Of a stretch of 64,000 bases of DNA, positions 35,001 through 42,633 are shown in pieces. The position numbers and the translations under genes are program-made. This DNA is from Posidoniimonas corsicana (GTDB taxonomy: Bacteria; Planctomycetota; Planctomycetia; Pirellulales; Lacipirellulaceae). The stretch covers positions 186,767-250,766 of the forward strand of contig NZ_SIHJ01000001.1 in the NCBI RefSeq assembly GCF_007859765.1, given 5' to 3'. Position 1 is the stretch's first letter. The number at the start of each line of letters is the position of its first letter. Under the pieces are notes generated by a model. The model saw only the letters and a program-made list of their open reading frames with translations. It made no database searches and had not been told where the DNA came from.

Positions 35001-35316
35001 GCATCTCGACTTCTGCCGCGTCACCTACGACAGCCTGCACGGGCCGATAAAGAGCGAGTGGTCCCGAGCCGACGGCGCCCGCCGCCTGCAGGTCACGATC
35101 CCAGCGAACACCCGCGCCACGGTACGCTTACGGGGCGTGACGGTCGACCAGCTTCGGGTCAACGGCCAGAACTCCGATATGACCGACTTCGAAGCTGCCG
35201 ATGCTGTTGACCGATTCCCCAACAGCGGCGACGACGCTCAGACCGAGGTCAGAACCGCCGAGTTGCTTCTGCCGTCAGGTGACTATCTGCTTGAGATGCC
35301 CGGCCGCGAGGCGTAG
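32056..35316 (+). CDS. Secreted alpha-L-rhamnosidase (GH78), full length
   Basis: A 1086-residue exo-acting rhamnosidase. A signal peptide (about residues 19-37, ending SAVA) is followed by a fibronectin-like N-terminal domain (LRCESLETPSGVDRAAPQLS) and an additional sandwich. The rhamnosidase N domain includes ATAYFSSLGWADFSINGSPV, and a concanavalin-like domain follows. The (alpha/alpha)6 catalytic domain has DCPQRDERLGWTGDAQ at about 656-671, and a C-terminal beta domain ends it. All the domains missing from the truncated gene at 154 are present here. ATG 32056 gives the more typical leader; ATG 32017 is 13 codons upstream in frame. It sits behind a strong hairpin, so it may have its own promoter, and a hairpin also follows it. 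Substrate: terminal alpha-L-rhamnose on an unknown glycan. Confidence 0.93.
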   Translation: MLNVSRSPRPAALAARLRILAIAVVVAVFPGSAVAELTASRLRCESLETPSGVDRAAPQLSWIVESPQPNQSQSAYRILVATREEKLAADDGDLWDSGKVSSAETYAIQYKGKPLQSHQQCHWKVMAWDATGQPGEWSDASEWTVGLLNQEDWQGEWIGYDKDRQPLADPPAIDLDGARWVRHAADPDVPPAQTRDYRCAWQLPADIDLRTATLAIMCDDHARVEINGTTAVSGVSIGTPKVEEVLGYLRPGKNEFRVVCRNGQPGPTGICLKVTAEGHDGQVYVLTTDDRWTSSAAADQPQHQVTVVGPFGCKPWGRPAYRRDLTSPPVYLRDEFVLDKPVRRATAYFSSLGWADFSINGSPVKSDFFSSGWTDYRQRVYYRSYDATNLVRQGDNAWGLVLADGWYSGHVAWGMQRGHYGEKPRVRAMLRVEFQDGQTQTFATDDSWRASTAGPKRVADPLIGEEYDATQEMPGWDAPGFSAPGWKPVDVGAEVQPLIQWHPGPAVIEVDRFPAKSISEPAPGVYVYDLGQNFAGVVQLKVRGRAGQRVRLRFAERLNPDGTVYTDNLRMARATDIYTCSGDGEETWTPTQTFHGFQYVELTGLDEPTQDAVTGIALSSNTPLVSSFECSDPALNRLYKNVLWTQLANFIDVPTDCPQRDERLGWTGDAQVYVHTACLTTNVQAFFRKWLVDLVDAQEPNGQFPKVAPVVAGQSDGGPAWSEAGVICPWEIYSVYNDRKLLEQQYPAMVRYVEFCRNRSRDGVLPPERFHCFGDWLSVNANTPNEIIYTAYYARSADIVSKAAEALGRTGDASKYRELFQQIKQAFNDEYVSADGRIHGDTQCCYVLALGYGLLDGQAYEHASRHLIDDIRSRGWKLSTGFVGTKDLMMVLSQIGRHDVALRLLHQQEYPGWLFSIGHGATSIWERWDGWTPDGGFQDPGMNSFAHYSFGAVYGWMAENLGGIRAGRPGFETVIIEPTFDPHLDFCRVTYDSLHGPIKSEWSRADGARRLQVTIPANTRATVRLRGVTVDQLRVNGQNSDMTDFEAADAVDRFPNSGDDAQTEVRTAELLLPSGDYLLEMPGREA

Positions 35317-35349
35317 TCCGCCGTCGGAGGCTGACAGCCTGCTTTCTTT

Positions 35350-35373
35350 CCACTGCGTAGTAAGACGCAGTGG
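35350..35373 (+). terminator. Hairpin downstream of GH78
   Basis: Arms CCACTGCGT (35350-35358) and ACGCAGTGG (35365-35373) are perfectly complementary with a 6-base loop, 33 bases after the GH78 stop. It separates the glycan cluster from the SOS cassette. Confidence 0.55.
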
Positions 35374-35527
35374 GTTCTGTCGACGCTTGGGGGTCAGGGA
35401 AGCCGATTGAAGTAGGGCGCCGGCCCTGGCCAAGTTTTTGTTCTCGTTTTCCGAGCTACGTGCGCGGTTTTTGCTGGCGACAGCTTTGCGATCTCCGCCT
35501 GTGAGCGGATTGCGTTTGCCGGTGTTG

Positions 35528-35545
35528 CGTGAACGCATGTTCACG
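35528..35545 (+). promoter_or_regulatory. Putative LexA/SOS operator upstream of imuA
   Basis: CGTGAAC-GCAT-GTTCACG is a dyad with 7-bp arms containing GAACGCATGTTC (35531-35542). This matches the GAAC-N4-GTTC LexA box known from Gram-positive bacteria. It ends 14 bases before ATG 35560 of a DNA-damage mutagenesis cassette, where LexA control is expected. No lexA gene is in the window, and planctomycete LexA specificity is not something I can confirm. Confidence 0.75.
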
Positions 35546-35559
35546 TGTATTGTCTGGGC

Positions 35560-36240
35560 ATGACGCCCTCCGATCCACCCCAGATTGACGCCGCGGCCCG
35601 CGTGGCTGGGCTAAAGCAGCTGCACCCGCTGCTCTCCAGTTGCGGGGAGTCGCCGGCTAGGGCGGAAGGCGTGCAGGGCAGTGTGGAGCCGCCGCCCCTG
35701 CAACGGTTGGTCCGGCCCGGCGTGTTGCTGGACTGCCTGGGGGAGTCGGGCGCCGGCGCTGGGCTGATTGCGTTATGGCTGTGCCGGCTTGCCTGCCAGT
35801 CGCGAGGAGAGCTGGTCGTGGTCGACGCGACGGGCGAGTTCTACCCGCCCGCGGCCATTGCCTGGGGCATCGATGCGCGCCGGTTGCTGGTGGTCTCGCC
35901 GGCGACGCCGAATCAGGCGTTGGCGGTTGTCGAACAGTCGCTGCGCTCGCCGGCGGTCGGCGCGGTGTGGGCGCCCTTGGGGCGGATCGGCTTGCAGCCC
36001 TTCCGCCGGTTGTTGCTGGCGGCCGAAGCGGGGTACGCGTTCGCCACGCTGGTGCGTTCGCCACGGCGACTGCCAGATGCCTGCTGCGCGGACTACCAGT
36101 TTCATTTCCGTGCGCTGCCTGGCTGTGGCTCGTCCAGCAAAGCAATCATGGTGCGCGCGACGCAGACACGCAGCCGTCACGGGCGTCTGGAGGGCGATCG
36201 AGAGCTGACCATCGATTGGAGGGCGGGGACTATCCGCTGA
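35560..36240 (+). CDS. imuA: ImuA-like protein of the translesion mutasome
   Basis: A 226-residue protein in the position of imuA, 6 bases before imuB and two genes before dnaE2. It has a RecA/SulA-like core (VLLDCLGESGAGAGLIALWL, then GELVVVDATGEFYPPAAIAW and DARRLLVVSPATPNQALAVV). The P-loop-like GESGAGAG lacks the usual Lys-Thr/Ser, so ATP hydrolysis is doubtful. ImuA proteins support ImuB and DnaE2 in error-prone bypass of DNA lesions. ATG 35560 is preferred over a GTG at 35545 that overlaps the operator dyad. Identity rests on both similarity and context. Confidence 0.8.
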   Translation: MTPSDPPQIDAAARVAGLKQLHPLLSSCGESPARAEGVQGSVEPPPLQRLVRPGVLLDCLGESGAGAGLIALWLCRLACQSRGELVVVDATGEFYPPAAIAWGIDARRLLVVSPATPNQALAVVEQSLRSPAVGAVWAPLGRIGLQPFRRLLLAAEAGYAFATLVRSPRRLPDACCADYQFHFRALPGCGSSSKAIMVRATQTRSRHGRLEGDRELTIDWRAGTIR

Positions 36241-36246
36241 GCAGGC

Positions 36247-37803
36247 ATGGCTTCTGGTCAAAGAATCCTCGCGGCCTGGCTGCCCGACTGGCCGGTGCAG
36301 CGGTTGATGTTGGGGCAGAGGTCGGACGGCGCCCCACGCCAGGCGGTGGCGGTGTCGGCTGTTTTGAATCGCGTCGAGCGCGTCACGGCCTGCTGCGCCG
36401 AAGCACGGCGGCTGGGAGTAACGCCCGGCATGCGCACCGCCGAGGCGCAGGCCGCGGTCGGCCCGGGCAAGCTGATGATCTCGCCCAGCGACCCGGGCGA
36501 GGACCGCCTCCGGCTCGAGCAGATCGCCGCCGCAGCGGAGCGGTTCAGCCCGGTTGTCGCTCTTGAGGATAACGAATCGCCTGCTGCGCTGCTGCTGGAT
36601 GTCACCGGCATGTGGCCGCTGTGGAGTGGATCGGCGCCGGCGGGAGAGAAGCGGCTCGCCGATTCGGTAGGCGAGTGGTTGCGGCAGCAGGGCCTGGAGA
36701 ACGGAATCGCTATCGCCGCGACCGTGGGGCTGGCGCTGGGGGCCGCCCGGTTCGGTGGCGGCCGCCGCCCCGTAGTGGACGACGCGGAATCCGATGAGGT
36801 CGCCCAACGGCTGCCAATCACGGCGCTGCGTCTAGACGAAGAAACGGTATTCAAGCTCCGCGGATTCAACCTGACATCGGTGGGGCAGCTGCTCGCCCTG
36901 CCGCGGGCCAGCTTGCCGTCGCGGTTCGGGCCGGCGGTCAACCGGCGGTTGGCTCAGCTGCTGGGCCAAACGGCCGAGCCGCTCACGCCGGTGCGACCGG
37001 TGGTGGAGCTGCAGGCCGAGTGGCGTTTCGAGTCGTCGGTGAGCAACGCCGAGGCGATCAGCTCGGTGGCGACTCTCTTGTTCACCAGGCTAGAGGGGGA
37101 GCTCGTCGCGTCGCGTCTGGGAGCGAAGCACATCGTAGTGACTTACCTGCTCGACGCGCCGCGGGGGGCGGAGCAGTCGGTCGGCGTCGAGCTGCGGGTG
37201 TCGCGTCCGACCTGCTCGCGGCGGGAACTGCTGGAGTTGTTTGCGCTGCGTTCCGAAGGTTTGCGGTTCGAGCATGCGGTTGCCGAGGTGCGGGCCCGGG
37301 TGGCCGAGAGCGAGCCGCTGCAGAACCGTCAGCGGCGGCTGTTTGAGGACGATCAAACAGCCGCCGGCTTTGAACGCGACCTGCTGGTCAACCGCCTGGC
37401 GGCGCGGGTTGGGCAGACGCGTGTTTGCAGGGTGGGGCGGCGCCGCAGCCACGACCCGCTGCGGGCCTACCGGCGGTTGTCGGCGATCGATCTGCCGCGG
37501 GTGGATTTTCGGCTGAGCCCCGACGCCGCCTCGCAGGCGCGGCGGACGCCGCTGCTGCTAAAGCAGGGCGGGCGGGCGCTGCGGGTGGAGGTTGATCGGG
37601 ACGGCGAGCCGCGGGCGATCTGGCTGGCGGAGCAGCAGCCGGTCGCGACGGTGTGGGGGCCCGAGCGGGTTGAGACCGGTTGGTGGCGGGGCGAGCCGCT
37701 TGCGCGCGACGCCTACTGGGTTGCGCTTCCTGACGGCCGGCGGCTGTGGCTGCTGCACGACCTGCGGCGCGACCGGTGGCGCCTGGTGGGAGGTCTGGAC
37801 TGA
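36247..37803 (+). CDS. imuB: ImuB, Y-family polymerase-like mutasome protein
   Basis: A 518-residue Y-family polymerase homologue. The N-terminal part (RILAAWLPDWPVQRLM), the finger/palm region and the helix-hairpin-helix (LRGFNLTSVGQLLALPRASL) are recognisable. The catalytic acidic positions of true Y-family enzymes appear replaced (LLLDVTGMWPLW), as is typical of ImuB. ImuB usually acts as a scaffold that connects DnaE2 to the sliding clamp. It is flanked by imuA (6 bases) and dnaE2 (1 base), so the three form an operon behind the SOS-type box. Confidence 0.9.
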   Translation: MASGQRILAAWLPDWPVQRLMLGQRSDGAPRQAVAVSAVLNRVERVTACCAEARRLGVTPGMRTAEAQAAVGPGKLMISPSDPGEDRLRLEQIAAAAERFSPVVALEDNESPAALLLDVTGMWPLWSGSAPAGEKRLADSVGEWLRQQGLENGIAIAATVGLALGAARFGGGRRPVVDDAESDEVAQRLPITALRLDEETVFKLRGFNLTSVGQLLALPRASLPSRFGPAVNRRLAQLLGQTAEPLTPVRPVVELQAEWRFESSVSNAEAISSVATLLFTRLEGELVASRLGAKHIVVTYLLDAPRGAEQSVGVELRVSRPTCSRRELLELFALRSEGLRFEHAVAEVRARVAESEPLQNRQRRLFEDDQTAAGFERDLLVNRLAARVGQTRVCRVGRRRSHDPLRAYRRLSAIDLPRVDFRLSPDAASQARRTPLLLKQGGRALRVEVDRDGEPRAIWLAEQQPVATVWGPERVETGWWRGEPLARDAYWVALPDGRRLWLLHDLRRDRWRLVGGLD

Positions 37804-37804
37804 C

Positions 37805-40800
37805 ATGCCCGACCCGCCCGTGCTGCAGAAACGCGTACCGTTGCCGGCGGCAGAGCCGGTGTTAAGCGGGGCTGGCCCGGCGTACGCCGAACTGCGTTGC
37901 CGCAGCAACTTCTCGTTCTTGGAGGGCGCCTCGCACGCCGACGAGCTGGTCGCGCGGGCGGCGGAGCTGGGCTACGAGGCCCTGGCCGTGACCGACCGCA
38001 ACAGTCTGGCGGGCATCGTGCGGGCGCACGCCGCGGCCAAGAAAACCAGCCTCAAGCTGGTTGTGGGCGCTGAGGTGACGCCTATAGACGGGCCAACGAT
38101 TGTGTTGTGGGTGACCGACCGGGCATCGTACGGACGGCTCTGCCGGCTGCTGACGGTCGGGCGGCGGCGGGCCGAGAAGGGCGGGTGTGAGCTGCGTCTG
38201 AACGACCTCTACGAGCACGCCTCGGGCCTGCAGGCGGGGGTCGCGTTGGAGCAGCCAGCTAGTAATCTCGACTGGCCGCTCTTCCGTGACGCCTTCGGCG
38301 ACCGCGGCTGCCTGCTGGTCGACCTGCAACGCGGCGGCGACGACCGTCAGCGGCTAGCGGCCTTTGGTGAGCTGTCGCGCCAGGCGGGCGTTCCGTTGGT
38401 CGCCTCGGGAAACGTCTATTACCACAGCAGCGACCGGCAGTCGCTGCACGACGTCCTCACCGCGATCCGCCACGGCGTGACTGTTGACGCCGCCGACGGA
38501 CGCGAACTGTTCAGCAACGCCCAGCGGCACCTTCGGCCCCGGCTCGAACTGGAGTCACTGTTCCGGGACCGGCCCGACGCGCTGGCGAAGACGCTCGACA
38601 TCACGGGGCGGGTTCGGTTCTCGCTCGACGAGCTGCGTTACGAGTACCCCAACGAGCTCACGCCCGACGGCAAGTCGGAACGCGAGTGGCTGCACGAGCT
38701 CACCTGGCGGGGCGCGCAGAGCCGCTACCCGGAGGGCCTGCCCGCCAAGGTCGAGGGCATGCTACGGCACGAGCTGAACCTGATCGACAAGCTGCACTAC
38801 GAGGCCTACTTCCTCACCGTATGGGACGTGGTCCGCTTCGCCCGCTCGCAAGACATCCTCTGCCAGGGGCGTGGGTCGGCGGCCAACTCGGCCGTTTGCT
38901 ATTGCCTGGGGGTTACCTCGGTCGACCCGGAGCACAGCGACCTGCTGTTCGAGCGGTTCATCAGCGAGGAACGCAACGAGCCGCCCGACATCGACATCGA
39001 TATCGAGCACGAGCGGCGCGAGGAGGTGCTGCAGTACGTTTACGGCAAGTACGGGCGGGAGCGGGCTGCGCTGGCGGCCACGGTCATCACCTACCGCGTC
39101 CGCTCCGCGATACGCGACGCGGGCAAGGCGCTCGGCCTGTCGAACGACCGCGTCGACGCGCTCGCCAAGCAGGTCGACGGCTGGTCGCACGACCCCAAGC
39201 TGCCCGACCGTTTCCGCCAAGCGGGCGTGGACCCCGCGTCGCCGCTGGGCGAGCGGCTGCTGACGGTGGTGGACCAGTTGGTGGGGTTCCCGCGGCACCT
39301 CTCGCAGCACGTGGGCGGCATGGTGATGACCCGCGGCCCGCTGTGCGAGATGGCGCCGATCGAGAACGCCGCGATGCCCGACCGCACGATCGTGCAGTGG
39401 GACAAGGACGACATCGAGGAGCTGGGCATGATGAAGGTCGACTGCCTAGCCCTCGGAATGCTAACCGCCATCCGCAAGGCGTTCGACCTGGTCGCCCTGC
39501 ACACCGGCCGCCGGTGGACGCTGGCTACGCTGCCGGCCGAGGACCCGGCCGTGTACGAGATGATCTGCCGGGCGGACACGATGGGCGTGTTCCAGATCGA
39601 GAGCCGCGCCCAGATGACGATGCTGCCCCGCCTGCGGCCCCGCAAGTTCTACGACCTGGTGATCGAGGTGGCCATCGTGCGGCCGGGGCCAATCCAGGGC
39701 GACATGGTCCACCCCTACCTCAAACGCCGCAACGGCGAGGAGCCCGAGGACTACCCCAACGACGCCATCCGCGGCGTGCTGCAGCGGACGCTCGGTGTGC
39801 CGATCTTCCAGGAGCAGGCGATGAAGCTGGCGGAAGTCGCGGCCGGCTTCACGCCGGGGGAAGCGGACCAGCTGCGGCGGGCAATGGCTTCGTGGCGGTC
39901 GGGCGGCAAGATCGACCACTACCGCCAGAAGCTGCTGGACGGGATGCGGGCCAATGGCCTGGACGAGGGGTTCGCCGAGCGTTGCTACCGGCAGCTGCAA
40001 GGGTTCGGCGAGTACGGCTTTCCCGAGTCGCACGCGGCCAGCTTTGCGCTGTTGGTGTACGCGTCGTGCTGGTTGAAACGCCACCACCCGGCGGCGTTCT
40101 GCGCGGCGCTGCTCAACAGCCAGCCGATGGGGTTCTACGCTCCGTCCCAACTGGTGCGCGACGCGCGGGACCACGGGGTGGAGGTCCGCGCGGTGGACGT
40201 CAACCACAGCGATTGGGACTGCACGCTCGAGCCCTCGGCCGGCGCGCTCACGCTGCGGCTGGGCATGCGGTTGATTGGCGGGCTAGCGGAGTCCGCGGCG
40301 CAGCGAATCGTGGCGCAGCGCCGCCAGGGCGGGTACCGGACGCAGCAAGAGCTGCGGCGGCGTGCCGGGCTCGACCGCAAGGCCCTCTCAAGCCTCGCCG
40401 CGGCCGACGCTCTCGGCTCGCTTCGAGTAGACCGCCAGCAGGCGCAGTGGCACGCCCTCGCGCAGGAGAGCAACGACCAAGGCCGGCCGCTGTTAGCCGA
40501 CCTGGACGACGACGAGCCCCTCATTGATTCCCTCCCGCCGCCCAGCCCGCTGCAGGAAACGCTGGCGGACTACCAGTCGCTGGGGCTGTCGCTGCGGGCA
40601 CACCCGCTGGCCTTCTTCCGCGAGATGCTGGACACGCGCCAGGTGCTGCGGGCCGAGCGGCTGCAGACCACCCGATCGGGCAGCCGGGTTGCGGTTGCTG
40701 GGCTGGTGCTGCTGCGGCAGCGGCCGGGGACCGCCAAGGGGATTACCTTTGCCACACTCGAGGACGAGACCGGCGTCGCGAACCTGATTATCCGCCCCCA

Positions 40801-40978
40801 CGTTTGGGAACAGCATTACTCGGTCGCCCGCCGCAGCAACGCGTGGATCGCCTCCGGCGAGCTGCAGCACGCCGAAGGGGTGATCCACCTGATCGTTAAG
40901 CGGATCGAGGCGCTGCCCCGGCAGAAGAGCGGCGGCTCAGCACCAGGTTTCGAGTTCGTGTCGCGTGACTTCCACTGA
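37805..40978 (+). CDS. dnaE2: Error-prone DNA polymerase III alpha subunit DnaE2
   Basis: A 1057-residue C-family polymerase. The PHP domain is at about 22-280 (YAELRCRSNFSFLEGASHAD). The palm includes PDIDIDIEHERREEV with the catalytic Asp pair (about residue 395) and LCQGRGSAANSAVCYCLG. The fingers, a tandem helix-hairpin-helix and an OB domain (GSRVAVAGLVLLRQRPGTAK, TFATLEDETGVANLI) follow. Length and order match DnaE2 rather than the replicative DnaE1. ATG 37805 begins one base after the imuB stop; the frame extends upstream into imuB, but that part is a shadow. It would carry out mutagenic lesion bypass after DNA damage with ImuA and ImuB. Confidence 0.95.
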   Translation: MPDPPVLQKRVPLPAAEPVLSGAGPAYAELRCRSNFSFLEGASHADELVARAAELGYEALAVTDRNSLAGIVRAHAAAKKTSLKLVVGAEVTPIDGPTIVLWVTDRASYGRLCRLLTVGRRRAEKGGCELRLNDLYEHASGLQAGVALEQPASNLDWPLFRDAFGDRGCLLVDLQRGGDDRQRLAAFGELSRQAGVPLVASGNVYYHSSDRQSLHDVLTAIRHGVTVDAADGRELFSNAQRHLRPRLELESLFRDRPDALAKTLDITGRVRFSLDELRYEYPNELTPDGKSEREWLHELTWRGAQSRYPEGLPAKVEGMLRHELNLIDKLHYEAYFLTVWDVVRFARSQDILCQGRGSAANSAVCYCLGVTSVDPEHSDLLFERFISEERNEPPDIDIDIEHERREEVLQYVYGKYGRERAALAATVITYRVRSAIRDAGKALGLSNDRVDALAKQVDGWSHDPKLPDRFRQAGVDPASPLGERLLTVVDQLVGFPRHLSQHVGGMVMTRGPLCEMAPIENAAMPDRTIVQWDKDDIEELGMMKVDCLALGMLTAIRKAFDLVALHTGRRWTLATLPAEDPAVYEMICRADTMGVFQIESRAQMTMLPRLRPRKFYDLVIEVAIVRPGPIQGDMVHPYLKRRNGEEPEDYPNDAIRGVLQRTLGVPIFQEQAMKLAEVAAGFTPGEADQLRRAMASWRSGGKIDHYRQKLLDGMRANGLDEGFAERCYRQLQGFGEYGFPESHAASFALLVYASCWLKRHHPAAFCAALLNSQPMGFYAPSQLVRDARDHGVEVRAVDVNHSDWDCTLEPSAGALTLRLGMRLIGGLAESAAQRIVAQRRQGGYRTQQELRRRAGLDRKALSSLAAADALGSLRVDRQQAQWHALAQESNDQGRPLLADLDDDEPLIDSLPPPSPLQETLADYQSLGLSLRAHPLAFFREMLDTRQVLRAERLQTTRSGSRVAVAGLVLLRQRPGTAKGITFATLEDETGVANLIIRPHVWEQHYSVARRSNAWIASGELQHAEGVIHLIVKRIEALPRQKSGGSAPGFEFVSRDFH

Positions 40979-41044
40979 TGCAACCAAGTCCACCATCTAG
41001 ACTCAGTGAGTGAACAAACCGAGGAAGAGATGAGGCGCACTTCG

Positions 41045-42292
41045 CTAGCCGCCCAGGTCAACAAGCACCGCTTCCGCGGCGCGACGGCCCGAAGTCATCG
41101 CTCCTTGAATCGATGCGTTGTCGAGGTGGTCGCCGCAAACGTAGACGCCGGTGGCGTGCTTCACGGGGCGTTCAGAGGGCGACAGCGCGCCCGGCAGTTG
41201 TTGCGGCAGAGCGTCCGCGATTCGGTAGACGCGGAGCAGCGACCAGGCGCCAACCTGGTCGCCGAACCAGCCACGGCACTGCTCGATGACCTCTCGAGAG
41301 AGCTCGTCATCCGACTGGTCGGGGATTCCCAGGACGGAAGCCGAGATCAGGCTCTTGCAGCTCGGCGCGTAGGACGGGGCAATAGAGCTCGGCACACACA
41401 GGTTGTTGACCGGCCCGCCGCCCTCTCCATCGAGTACGAGCATTGGAGCAGTGACCGGCGGGGCTGGCGCCGAGTAGTACAGGCAGGTTACTCCTTGTGT
41501 GGGCAGGTCGCGCTCGGCGTCGAGCAGCCTGCCGCTCGCACCGGGGCCGGCGGCGATCACCACCGCGTCCGCCGCCAAGTGCTCGCCGGACGCGAGGGTT
41601 ACGGCATCTTCGCTTATCGCTTCGACACGCGTCTGCAACCTCAGGACGTGGTGGGGGAGCTCGGCGGCGAGCTGCTCCGGGATCGCCTGCATCCCGGACT
41701 CGGGCAGGCACGCATCGCCGGTGGCGAACATGCGGAACACGAACAGCAGCATCTTGCTGGACGTGGCCAGTGAACCGTCTAGAAAGACCCCACCCAGGAA
41801 CGGGCGGAAGAACGAATCGATCATGGTGGCGGAGAATCCCTGCTGCTGCAGAAACTCCAGCGACGGTGTTTCTGGCCCGCCAAGCAACGACTCAAGCGAC
41901 CCGTCCGTTGCGAGCCTCCTTAGGCGGGCGATGCGGACCTTGTCGGCCAGGGAGCCTACCGGAGTGATCAAGGACTTCACGCCTTCCCACGGCGTACGCC
42001 ACGGGTCGCACAGCTTGTGAAACCCACCGCGGTGACGCACCAGCGCCCCGGGCTGGAACGCGTGTAGGTTGAGGGCGGCGAGGTCCAGCTGCCCGCGGGC
42101 TTCTGGGTAGCTAGAGAGCAGGGTTTGGAAGCCGCGGTCTAGCAGGAACCCATCAACTCTGTCGGTCCTGATGCGGCCGCCGGGCGCATCGGCTGATTCC
42201 AGCAATTGCACCTCACAGCCAGAGTCGCACAGCCTGCGGGCGCAGCACAGCCCCGCCAGCCCAGCACCAACAACAATCACCCGACGCGGCAT
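41045..42292 (-). CDS. FAD-dependent oxidoreductase (amine oxidase/phytoene desaturase-like)
   Basis: A 415-residue flavoprotein of the NAD(P)/FAD-dependent amine-oxidase superfamily. The N-terminal Rossmann motif is VIVVGAGLAGLCCARRL (Gly9, Gly11, Gly14), followed by LESADAPGGRIRTDRVDGF. The C-terminal FAD segment is GVYVCGDHLDNASIQGAMTS with SGRRAAEAVL. ATG 42292 has a strong GGGAGG site 7 bases upstream, which decides against an upstream in-frame start at 42307. It has no signal peptide, so it is cytoplasmic. The substrate is unknown; relatives act on carotenoids, amines or protoporphyrinogen. It converges with dnaE2, with 66 bases between stops. Confidence 0.88.
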   Translation of the reverse strand: MPRRVIVVGAGLAGLCCARRLCDSGCEVQLLESADAPGGRIRTDRVDGFLLDRGFQTLLSSYPEARGQLDLAALNLHAFQPGALVRHRGGFHKLCDPWRTPWEGVKSLITPVGSLADKVRIARLRRLATDGSLESLLGGPETPSLEFLQQQGFSATMIDSFFRPFLGGVFLDGSLATSSKMLLFVFRMFATGDACLPESGMQAIPEQLAAELPHHVLRLQTRVEAISEDAVTLASGEHLAADAVVIAAGPGASGRLLDAERDLPTQGVTCLYYSAPAPPVTAPMLVLDGEGGGPVNNLCVPSSIAPSYAPSCKSLISASVLGIPDQSDDELSREVIEQCRGWFGDQVGAWSLLRVYRIADALPQQLPGALSPSERPVKHATGVYVCGDHLDNASIQGAMTSGRRAAEAVLVDLGG

Positions 42293-42633
42293 ACGGCAGC
42301 CTCCCAATTCGGCGGAGCAACCCAGCTACCAGCAGAAGAGCGAGTTGCTTTGAACCCAGTGAGCATCTGACGCTACAACGACAACGCTCTAAGCAATTTA
42401 TTGTAGAGCCGCGGCAAGTGCTTAACGCAAGCGGTCGCAGCGGAGGGCGACACGGGTCGGATGGGATGGGTTCTAGCCTCGAGGTAGTTACGCTCGCGGC
42501 TCTACACGCTGGCCAGACCGAGCAGGCCGCCTCGGGACGGTGAGCCGGACTGCCTCGGGCCGTGCACGCTCGATGCCAGACCAGCTGGCGGGCCGAAGGT
42601 CGGCGGCTGGCGCCTGCGTGATTGACGCTCGGG
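42293..42633. other. Intergenic, 341 bases
   Basis: It separates two minus-strand genes and probably holds the promoter of the FAD oxidoreductase. No gene or strong hairpin was recognised. Confidence 0.4.

Noticed and set aside
38686-40527. Long alternative plus-strand frame inside dnaE2
   Set aside because: Arg/Ala/Gly-rich shadow of dnaE2; the DnaE2 frame carries the catalytic motifs throughout.
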